A stretch of DNA of 60,749 bases from NCBI RefSeq assembly GCF_028291725.1, contig NZ_JAQGNT010000060.1, positions 1-60,749 on the forward strand, written 5' to 3'. Position numbers and translations under genes: made by a program. This stretch comes from Hydrocarboniphaga sp. (GTDB lineage: Bacteria > Pseudomonadota > Gammaproteobacteria > Nevskiales > Nevskiaceae). Each line of letters begins with the position of its first letter. The stretch's first letter is position 1. The notes beneath the pieces are model-generated. The model saw only the letters and a program-made list of their open reading frames with translations, was not told where the DNA came from and did no database searches. Below, one piece after another: positions 8,435 through 15,155 of the stretch.

Positions 8435-9352
8435 ATGATTCCTTCCGGCCGCCTCTTAAAGCTCGTATTCGCCGCCATCCTGCTCTCGACGACACTGACT
8501 GCGGCGGCAGAGCCGCTGCCCGGCATCGCTGACCGATGGGCTCAGGAACATGGCGGCACGCTCTGGGCCGTCGGAGCGGCGCCGGACGGCACGTGCTTCG
8601 CGGTAGTAACGCGCGAGGGCGTGGCGGTACTGGATCCCACGGGCCAACCCCGATGGAGTAAGCCCCACGTCAATCGGTGGCTGGCCACGGAGGTCGGCGC
8701 AGTCGCCGCGTCGCCGGGATGCCGATGGGTGGCTCTGGCAGGCGGCTCTGGTTACCGCTATGTCTGGTTCCTCAATCAACGGGGTATGGCCTACAGTCAT
8801 GCGCCAGTCTCGGTTGGGTCGACGACGGCGCTCGCGGTCAATCACCGTGGAGACACGCTGGCGGTTGGAACCGCTGCGGGGCACCTGTTCTTGATGGACC
8901 CCAAGGGATCGATGCTGAAGGACATCCGTTTCAGTGAGCGTCTCGACGGCCTGGTCTACTCACCAGATGACACAATGCTACTCGCGAGCGGCGGTCTGCT
9001 CACCGCGGGCCTGCTCAGCGCCCAGGGCGTGCCGCTCTGGACTCGCGAGCTGGGCGCCTGGATTACGATCACTCCCAACAACGTGTGGACCCGGTTTCTC
9101 GTCGTTGGAATGCCAGGTCACGGATCCGATGTCGGCTCGCTGGAACTTGTAACGCGCGAGGGGAAGACGCTCTGGGAGAAAGCGGTGACGGCGCCTCGGG
9201 TCGAGAAGGCATCGGACGCTCGTGGGTTCATCGTTTCGTCCGAGGACGCCGACATAGATCCTGACGACCCGGAGGAACGGAAGGACTCCTATTTCCCACG
9301 CACCTTTATCGATGACGAAGGCCATGAGATGCGGATGGCTGATCGACCGTGA
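8435..9352 (+). CDS. Exported beta-propeller-like protein
   Basis: 305 residues. A signal peptide (about residues 1-25, ending TAAAEP) is followed by repeated blades with alternating hydrophobic strands and WD40/PQQ-like phrases: GTLWAVGAAPDGTCFAVV, TTALAVNHRGDTLAVGTAAG and LDGLVYSPDDTMLLASGG. About six such units can be counted. The C-terminus is acidic (DADIDPDDPEERKD). No catalytic residues are recognised; propellers of this type bind partners or ligands in the periplasm. The ATG follows directly after the palindromic element at 8257-8422. Base composition drops from here to about 12.9 kb. Confidence 0.6.
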   Translation: MIPSGRLLKLVFAAILLSTTLTAAAEPLPGIADRWAQEHGGTLWAVGAAPDGTCFAVVTREGVAVLDPTGQPRWSKPHVNRWLATEVGAVAASPGCRWVALAGGSGYRYVWFLNQRGMAYSHAPVSVGSTTALAVNHRGDTLAVGTAAGHLFLMDPKGSMLKDIRFSERLDGLVYSPDDTMLLASGGLLTAGLLSAQGVPLWTRELGAWITITPNNVWTRFLVVGMPGHGSDVGSLELVTREGKTLWEKAVTAPRVEKASDARGFIVSSEDADIDPDDPEERKDSYFPRTFIDDEGHEMRMADRP

Positions 9353-9865
9353 CCGTATGCGCGCGTCTAGAGACAAGTCAAGCTTCGCACGGTGCTTTGA
9401 ACTGCCGTGCTGACGCATTCGGCTCAAGCTGGCATTGGCCCCATTTGTCTCGCCGAATTTCAGTGCAGACATGCAAACTCTGGAAGACGCCCCTGGCTTC
9501 CCCAGTCAGCGATCTCAACCCATCGCCGGCACTTAAAGTCTGAGACAAATTGCGTCCGAGCGGAATGTACGCGCGGAAAGTGCAATTGAAGTCTGCGACG
9601 TGCCATCGGCACGAAACTTCTCAATGTGTCCTGGCGACCGCTTAAAAGATCTTCGCCGCCGGTCGTCAAGAACGCCTGTGCGATTGGTCGGTATCAGCCC
9701 TTTTCCGACCCGTGACGAAGGTCAGCTTTCGGGTTGCCAAATTCATGTCAGAAAAGCGGGCCCAAGCCGACATGACTTGGACCGGTTCTGTTGGACGCCT
9801 GCGCCGGAGCGACGGAGAATCAGAGAAGGCCAATTTTTCCTTAAAAAACGGTGGCGAGTAATTCC
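9353..9865. other. Gene-free stretch before the HEPN gene
   Basis: About 510 bases of relatively AT-rich DNA. A short open frame runs through it, but its translation is low-complexity and Arg-rich, with no family resemblance and no ribosome binding site. I see no RNA gene or clear repeat. It presumably holds the promoter of the HEPN gene. Confidence 0.35.
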
Positions 9866-11344
9866 ATGAAAGCGGTCTGGGAGGGTGAACAGTTCGAAGA
9901 GTTGTTGAACTGTCCGTTGTGGGTGGTCTGCAATCAGGGCCCTCTTCGCGGTCCGATCCTAAAGTTCTCGATCAGGCGCAACGATGACTTCCAGATTGAA
10001 TTGCTCACGATCTCCGAGACATCTCTCCACTCGGCGCCCGCACGGCGTGCCAATCCGTCGACGACCGGGTCCCGTGCCGGAACGGTGGGTCCAGCAACGG
10101 ATGTTGTCGAATTGGATGGCCCCGCGGGGACAGTAAAACTGGGGGGCGTGGTGCTATTGGGGGTCAAGAGTACGTCTGACTTCGCCAGACAAATTGAGTG
10201 TCACGAACAAAGGTCGCTGGTGCATTCCATTGTCCGGTCCCCAAAAGCTACCGATACGGTCGGCTATCAGTTCGAGTGGATCAACAACCTGGAATTGGAC
10301 GAAGTACTGCCTCACTCGTTTCGAGTGGAGAGCGACGATACATCAATACTATCGTTTCCTGGAAGCGGAATGCCTATCGAGATTCGTTCGGGACGGAATG
10401 GCGGCAACCATGGTAACTGCTATCGCCTTACGATAGATGATCATGAGATTGTGATCGGGCAGGTACCGGGTTCAGAGAACCGAACCAAGCGGAATGAAGC
10501 CTACGTCCTATACCGCGGGCAGGCTTCCGAAGGCTTTAGACGCAAGTTTCGGGAGTGCCTGTCTTTCGCTTTTGGCCGACCTCTGATCTACCTCGGCTAC
10601 GACCTGTTGACGCCGGACTCTGTGTCGTGTGGGTTTGAGGCGGTCGCAGGGTTCAATGCCGACCACGCTCGATATGCGTACGTGGGGCTGCCGCCGGCGC
10701 CTCTGTTTGAGGGGCATTACATCATGGTCAGCGAGCGGGTGACGACGCGCCTGCTGAAGGGGTTATTCGCCCACTACGATGCCCTCAATTTTCTCCACGT
10801 CAGCTGGTTGTACTGGCACGGTCTATGTTCAGCATTGCACAGCCAGGCGGTGCAAGTGGGCGCAGCCATCGAGGCACTCCAGGTAGCCCAGGCGGCGGCC
10901 AATCCTGACGCCTTTAACACCAAGCTGATGGACAAGCCCCAGTATCGCGCCTTGCGCGAAGGGGTGGAGAAGTTGGTGAGCGAAATGAATTTCGACGATG
11001 GTGTGAAGGGCGAGCTACAAAAGAAGATCGATCAGCTCAACAAGCCGTCTCAACGGGTTATTAACGAGCGGTTCTTCGAGGCGCTAAATCTCAAAATGGG
11101 ACCGGAAGAGTCTCAGGCTTGGAGACGGCGCAACGACGCCGCCCACGGAACCGGCACTGAGGACTATCACGGCCTGGTTAGGGACATCAAGCTGCTCAAA
11201 AACATATTTGCGCGCATTGTGCTCCGCGTCAGCGGCGGAAGTGAATACTACATTGACTATTACACCCCCGGATTTCCAGCCCGCAAGCTCGATGAACCCG
11301 TCTCAAGTACTAATCCACCATTGTGCTTAACCCGGCCGGACTGA
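9866..11344 (+). CDS. HEPN-motif protein, candidate stress or anti-phage RNase
   Basis: 492 residues with no close recognised relative. The N-terminal part (1-270) is beta-rich and acts as an unknown sensor-like domain. The C-terminal part (about 290-455) is helical and carries RNDAAH (422-427), the canonical HEPN Rx4-6H catalytic signature with Asn after Arg. A long helix (DIKLLKNIFARIVLR) follows. An N-terminal recognition domain plus a C-terminal HEPN resembles the layout of single-gene defence proteins such as ApeA, though the N-terminus does not look like that family. I chose ATG 9866 over GTG 9851 because GGTGGCGAG precedes it. It has lower GC than its neighbours, with MITE-like elements on both sides, which suggests transfer. 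Confidence 0.6.
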   Translation: MKAVWEGEQFEELLNCPLWVVCNQGPLRGPILKFSIRRNDDFQIELLTISETSLHSAPARRANPSTTGSRAGTVGPATDVVELDGPAGTVKLGGVVLLGVKSTSDFARQIECHEQRSLVHSIVRSPKATDTVGYQFEWINNLELDEVLPHSFRVESDDTSILSFPGSGMPIEIRSGRNGGNHGNCYRLTIDDHEIVIGQVPGSENRTKRNEAYVLYRGQASEGFRRKFRECLSFAFGRPLIYLGYDLLTPDSVSCGFEAVAGFNADHARYAYVGLPPAPLFEGHYIMVSERVTTRLLKGLFAHYDALNFLHVSWLYWHGLCSALHSQAVQVGAAIEALQVAQAAANPDAFNTKLMDKPQYRALREGVEKLVSEMNFDDGVKGELQKKIDQLNKPSQRVINERFFEALNLKMGPEESQAWRRRNDAAHGTGTEDYHGLVRDIKLLKNIFARIVLRVSGGSEYYIDYYTPGFPARKLDEPVSSTNPPLCLTRPD

Positions 11345-11562
11345 TTGCGACTTCACCGCGGGCGGCCCCAAGTGCCTCATTGCGACCTATTCAAAATGCT
11401 CCATCGGATACTGGAGAGCGGCGCCCGCCGTGTCCGTTTTCGGGCCATCGCGCTCATGACCTCTTCGCCGGCTCATAGCTGTCTTCAAAGCGGCGCCTGC
11501 CGGGGCATGATCGATGTGCGCTGCTATCTCTGATCATTTCGCGCAAGGAACAGCATCTGCTA

Positions 11563-11799
11563 TTGCTTCTGAGCTTCGACGCGCAAGACTCACCGACTCA
11601 CGTCGACTGGGAATTCGTCGCGCTCAAAAGCCTTCCCGCGCTCGAAGTGGAAGCCTTAGCAGTGAAGGCCGCCGCGCTCAAGGAGCGGTGCCTTGCGAAA
11701 GAAGCGTCGAGTCGAGGTCACGACAAGATTGGTCGCAACGAGCGCTGCCCTTGTGGATGTGGGCTCAAATACAAGAAGTGTTGCGGAAGGGACTGGTAG
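11563..11799 (+). CDS. Small SEC-C motif protein, possibly truncated
   Basis: 78 residues from a TTG start. The C-terminus is a textbook SEC-C zinc motif (GRNERCPCGCGLKYKKCCG), as found at the end of SecA and of many small accessory proteins. The same frame stays open upstream to a stop at 11476 without a convincing start codon. The gene may therefore be the 3' end of a longer, decayed gene. It lies 220 bases after the HEPN gene on the same strand. No function can be assigned. Confidence 0.5.
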   Translation: MLLSFDAQDSPTHVDWEFVALKSLPALEVEALAVKAAALKERCLAKEASSRGHDKIGRNERCPCGCGLKYKKCCGRDW

Positions 11800-11921
11800 G
11801 ACAGCTATGTGGCGCTTACTGCCATGCTCGTGTCGTATGCGGCCGAAAGCGGACCCGACGGAGGCTCTGAGTGGCCGCTTTGTGGCATCAAGATTTAAGT
11901 GCCGACCGGCGGCCACTGGCA

Positions 11922-12099
11922 AATTCTGTTGAAAAACTCGGAGCTGCGATTCGGATACCGATGAAACTTGGAAAAGTGTTCGCGTAGGATTGATTCTGTG
12001 ACTTCGATTCAGTCGAGTTGGTCAGAACCGCACTGACGCGAACACCCGGTCTATATTTCCGGTGGCATGCTTCAGGCCAAATAGTTTTTCAACAGAATT
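11922..12099. mobile_element. MITE-like element, 178 bp
   Basis: Perfect 17-bp terminal inverted repeats (AATTCTGTTGAAAAACT at 11922-11938 and its complement at 12083-12099) are flanked by the direct repeat GGCA (11918-11921 and 12100-12103), a probable 4-bp target duplication. An inner inverted repeat (GTGTTCGCGT / ACGCGAACAC) lets the centre fold. There is no transposase frame, so any mobility would depend on a related IS elsewhere. The remaining bases between 11800 and 12231 show nothing else. Confidence 0.75.
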
Positions 12100-12231
12100 G
12101 GCACAAAGCTGCCGATGAAGCATTTCAATCCCGCCAAGGCTCGCGCGTTTTGATGCTATCTAGGGCCAGGCCGTGCCGTCGATGATGAGACGGTATATTG
12201 CGCAGTGATTGAAGACAGCAACGGCTTTCCC

Positions 12232-12507
12232 TTATTCCAGCGCGAAACGTTCCCGCAACACGCGGTTGACACGGGTTTGCCAGCCCGCCCCAGTGGCACG
12301 CAGCACCGCCAGAACATCGGGGTCCAGACGCAACTTCACCGCAATCTTGGCCTCCGGTTTGGTGCTGCCGGTCGGGCGGCCACGCTTGCGCGCCGTGATG
12401 ACGGCGGGCGTGTGCACAGCGGCATATTCACCCGCCTTTGCCTGGCGAATGGAGTTGAGCACAGCGCCTGCGAATTCTTCCTGCTCGGCGTCCAGTTTTT
12501 TCTTCAT
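12232..12507 (-). CDS. Antitoxin with HigA-like N-terminus and BrnA-like C-terminus
   Basis: 91 residues. The N-terminal half (FAGAVLNSIRQAKAGEYAAV) resembles the start of HigA-type antitoxins. The C-terminal half (KLRLDPDVLAVLRATGAGWQ, then TRVNRVLRERFA) matches the ribbon-helix-helix end of BrnA antitoxins instead of the XRE helix-turn-helix expected for HigA. It should neutralise the toxin encoded just upstream and repress the pair. The start ATG 12507 has GGAG 9 bases upstream, inside the toxin's last codons; the toxin stop at 12512-12514 lies only 4 bases before it. The domain mix is my reading by eye. Confidence 0.72.
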   Translation of the reverse strand: MKKKLDAEQEEFAGAVLNSIRQAKAGEYAAVHTPAVITARKRGRPTGSTKPEAKIAVKLRLDPDVLAVLRATGAGWQTRVNRVLRERFALE

Positions 12508-12511
12508 TCGG

Positions 12512-12844
12512 TCATTCTCCAAAGGATTCGTCCAGTGCCGCTTTCCACTTCCTTAGCACCGCGCGCGGCATGTCATCAAACTTGGCCTTGGCATATGCCA
12601 CGACCAGCACAATCTGCCCCTGCGCCAGGCGAGTGAAGTAGATCGCCCGCGTCCCGCCCCGCTTGCCCATTCCGGCACGCGACCAGCGCACCTTGCGCAG
12701 ACCGCCTGTGCCGGGAATCACGTCGCCCGCTTCGGGATGCGCCGAGATCCAATCAATAAACTCCTCGCGCTCGACATCGCTCCAGACCTTGGCGGCCCAT
12801 TCGCGGAAGATCGCGGTCTCAACTACGGTCAGCAGGGCGGCCAT
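12512..12844 (-). CDS. RelE/HigB-type toxin (COG4737-like)
   Basis: 110 residues. It has the family's hallmark IPGTGGLRKVRW, then GMGKRGGTRAIYF, then a helix ending in DMPRAVLRKWKAALDESF. Relatives are ribosome-dependent mRNA interferases or RelE-like phage Gp49 proteins. The conserved Arg/Lys-rich core and the IYF strand are intact, so it is probably active. It is first in a two-gene operon with the antitoxin second, the HigBA order. The ATG is at 12844; no strong Shine-Dalgarno is seen (a G run lies about 12 bases upstream). Confidence 0.85.
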   Translation of the reverse strand: MAALLTVVETAIFREWAAKVWSDVEREEFIDWISAHPEAGDVIPGTGGLRKVRWSRAGMGKRGGTRAIYFTRLAQGQIVLVVAYAKAKFDDMPRAVLRKWKAALDESFGE

Positions 12845-12947
12845 TAATTAAGTGTGCCCCCAAATAATTATGCGGTCAAGCCGCTTTGATCAGCGTCGCC
12901 AACTGCCTCCGACTTTATTGGCAGAGAACACGATGAAACCGCTATTT

Positions 12948-13184
12948 CTAAGGGGTTTTCCGCATCACGTAACCGCGGGTCATCATGCATTGCTGGGCCA
13001 GCAGTTTCTGCTCATCGCCGAGCCTGACGATGCCGGACTCCTCCTCGCAGGCACTGCGGTCCGCATCCAGGGTTTTCTGATCGACTCCGGGCGGAGCGAT
13101 ATAAGTCCAGCCCTCGCTGGCGCAGGCGGCGGGCAGCAACGCAAGGGACAAGGACAGCAGCATTACAGCGCGACTCGAACGCAT
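12948..13184 (-). CDS. Small lipoprotein
   Basis: 78 residues. A signal peptide with lipobox LPAAC (Cys near residue 21) is followed by a short mature part with the pattern D-x3-C, then C-MMTRGYVMR. This C/C-M-x3-GY pattern is common to small proteobacterial lipoproteins of unknown function. AGGA lies 7 bases before the ATG. It is probably anchored in the outer membrane. It stands alone, next to the toxin-antitoxin pair. Confidence 0.72.
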   Translation of the reverse strand: MRSSRAVMLLSLSLALLPAACASEGWTYIAPPGVDQKTLDADRSACEEESGIVRLGDEQKLLAQQCMMTRGYVMRKTP

Positions 13185-13345
13185 CGACGGGTCCTGGTGG
13201 GATGGAAGCCCGCTTTGGACAGCGGGCGCCGCATGTTATCGCGTCCGGCACCCGGACTTTTTTTACCAGCGCTGCGGTGATCCAAAATGCGCCGCGTTCG
13301 GGGATCATGGGCGCTGGCTTCCAAACCCGGTAGCGACATGAGCCG

Positions 13346-14146
13346 ATGTCTCCCATGAACACCGCCTACACCCTGATCACCGGCGCCACCAGCGGCATTG
13401 GCCTGGCGCTGGCCCACGAGTTCGCGCAACGCGGCGACGCGCTGCTGTTGGTCGCGCGCCGCGCCGGCGCGCTGGCCGAGACCGCGGCGTCGCTGCGGGC
13501 GCGGCACGGCGTCGAGGTGCTGGAGCGCGTCTGCGATCTGGCCGACGCCGCGGCGGTAACGGCGCTGGTCGGCGGCATCGAGCGTGACGGTCTGCACATT
13601 GCCAAGCTGATCAACAACGCCGGCTTCGCCACCGCCGGCGCCTTCGTCGACCAGAGCTGGCACAGCGAACGCGATCTGCTGATGGTCAACGTGCTGTCGC
13701 TGGCGCAGCTGTGCCATGCCATCGGCCGGCAGATGGCGGCTGTCGGCAGCGGCCACATTCTGAACGTGTCGTCGATCACCGGCTTCATGCCCGGTCCGTG
13801 GATGAGCAACTACGCGGCGAGCAAGTCCTACGTGCTGATTTTTTCGGAGTCGCTGCGCGAGGAACTGGGGCCGCTGGGCGTGAAGGTATCGGTGCTGTGC
13901 CCGGGCACCACGCGCAGCCCGTTTTTCGCCAAGGCGAAGATCGCGATCGAGAAGGCGGCGCCGGACAGGCTGATCATGAGTCCGGAGGAGGTGGCGCGGA
14001 TCACGGTGTCGGCGATGGACCGCAATCCGGCGATCATCATTCCGAAGTTCCGCAACAAGCTGCTGGCGACGGCGCCCCGGCTTGGCCCGCGCTGGCTGTT
14101 GCGCAAGGTTGTGGCGGCGCTTCATAAAGCCGTTGTAGCGAAGTGA
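13346..14146 (+). CDS. Short-chain dehydrogenase/reductase (SDR)
   Basis: 266 residues. A classical SDR: cofactor motif TGATSGIG near residues 10-18, NNAG near 90, catalytic Ser in NVSSITG near 140, and YAASK near 155. The chain has the C-terminal basic tail seen in the membrane-leaning dehydrogenases that act on lipids or steroids. Arg residues after the second beta strand (LVARRAG) favour NADP(H). The start is ATG 13346, with a second ATG at 13355; neither has a good ribosome binding site. The substrate is unknown. Confidence 0.9.
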   Translation: MSPMNTAYTLITGATSGIGLALAHEFAQRGDALLLVARRAGALAETAASLRARHGVEVLERVCDLADAAAVTALVGGIERDGLHIAKLINNAGFATAGAFVDQSWHSERDLLMVNVLSLAQLCHAIGRQMAAVGSGHILNVSSITGFMPGPWMSNYAASKSYVLIFSESLREELGPLGVKVSVLCPGTTRSPFFAKAKIAIEKAAPDRLIMSPEEVARITVSAMDRNPAIIIPKFRNKLLATAPRLGPRWLLRKVVAALHKAVVAK

Positions 14147-14200
14147 AGGGGGCGCTTTTGGCGATTCTCGAGGGAACCCGGCAAATCAAAATTCTCAAGC

Positions 14201-14268
14201 TGTAGGAGCGGGTCATACCCGCGACTGGGACTCCACCGACACAGTCGCGGGTATGACCCGCTCCTACA
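14201..14268. repeat. Palindromic repeat family B, copy 1
   Basis: Facing arms TGTAGGAGCGGGTCATACCC and their complement, about 68 bp, lie between convergent genes. They may act as a bidirectional terminator. Related copies are at 29281-29348 and 49086-49153. Confidence 0.88.
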
Positions 14269-14321
14269 CGGGCACCCATCTGGCGCCCACCGTGTCTGCG
14301 TTGTTTGCAGCGGCGCCAAAC

Positions 14322-15137
14322 CTACTTCGCGAACCTCGCCAGGCGCTGATAAAGCGGCGTCGCACTCTTTTCATGTTTGGGCGCATACGCCCCCGAAATC
14401 ACCGGGATATACATCACCCGCCGCCGGCTGGGTTCGCCGCTCACGGTCGACTGCGCCACGCGATGCCAAAGTCGCCCGTCGTGCACCGTCAGATCGCCCG
14501 CTGCCGGAATGATCGCCAGCTCGTCCGCATCCGGATCGTGATCGCGGAAATAACGCTTGCGGAACAGGAACTGCCACAGCGACTGCCGATGCGTGCCGGG
14601 CAGCAGGCGCAGGCCGCCATGCTCGATGCCCAGTTCGCTCAGATGCACGCCGACATTCAGCAAGGGGTTCAGTCGAGAGCCGAGAAAAATGTCGCGCAGG
14701 CCGTCGGTATGCCAGCCGAGACGGCTGTGCTCGCTGTGCGGGCCATGCACGTAATGATTGACCACCAGGCCGTCTTTCTCGTTGGCGCCGACACGCGCAT
14801 CGGGACTGCCGATCAGCGCGAAAAGCAGCTTGAAACGAGGGTCTTTCAGGAAGTCCGCGAGTAGCGGATCGTAGAGGTTCGCGAACGCGAAGCGCTGCAC
14901 GATCCTGCGGCCGTCGAGGTCGCGGCCATACTTGATCGGCACGCCGTTGACTTTTTCGATGCCGCCGTCGATCCATCGGTTTTCGACACGCTGCGTGGCG
15001 GCGATCAGTTCCTGCACCCGATCGGCGGCGATGAAGTTGCTGAAGTGCAGAAAGCCCCAGCGCTGGAAATGCTCCAGCTGTTCGGCGGTCAGCGCGTCGC
15101 CGAGTTCGAAGCGCGGGTAGTCGAAAGTCGGGTTCAT
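14322..15137 (-). CDS. Phytanoyl-CoA dioxygenase (PhyH) family protein
   Basis: 271 residues. Fe(II)/2-oxoglutarate oxygenase of the PhyH type. The iron ligands appear as H-x-D in LGWHTDG (near residue 141) and a distal His in GRLWHRV (near 223). An Arg-rich stretch (SRRRVMY) near the end could bind 2-oxoglutarate. Family members hydroxylate at the alpha carbon of acyl chains or small molecules. It is the last gene of the ceramidase operon, 18 bases after the TonB receptor stop, with AGGAGAG before the ATG. In context it may hydroxylate the released fatty acid or the sphingoid base (inference). Confidence 0.87.
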   Translation of the reverse strand: MNPTFDYPRFELGDALTAEQLEHFQRWGFLHFSNFIAADRVQELIAATQRVENRWIDGGIEKVNGVPIKYGRDLDGRRIVQRFAFANLYDPLLADFLKDPRFKLLFALIGSPDARVGANEKDGLVVNHYVHGPHSEHSRLGWHTDGLRDIFLGSRLNPLLNVGVHLSELGIEHGGLRLLPGTHRQSLWQFLFRKRYFRDHDPDADELAIIPAAGDLTVHDGRLWHRVAQSTVSGEPSRRRVMYIPVISGAYAPKHEKSATPLYQRLARFAK

Positions 15138-15155
15138 GACAATGCTCTCCTGCGG

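Noticed and set aside
9600-9869. An 89-residue plus-strand open frame before the HEPN gene
   Set aside because: No ribosome site, no family resemblance, low-complexity basic composition, and it overlaps the start of the HEPN gene.
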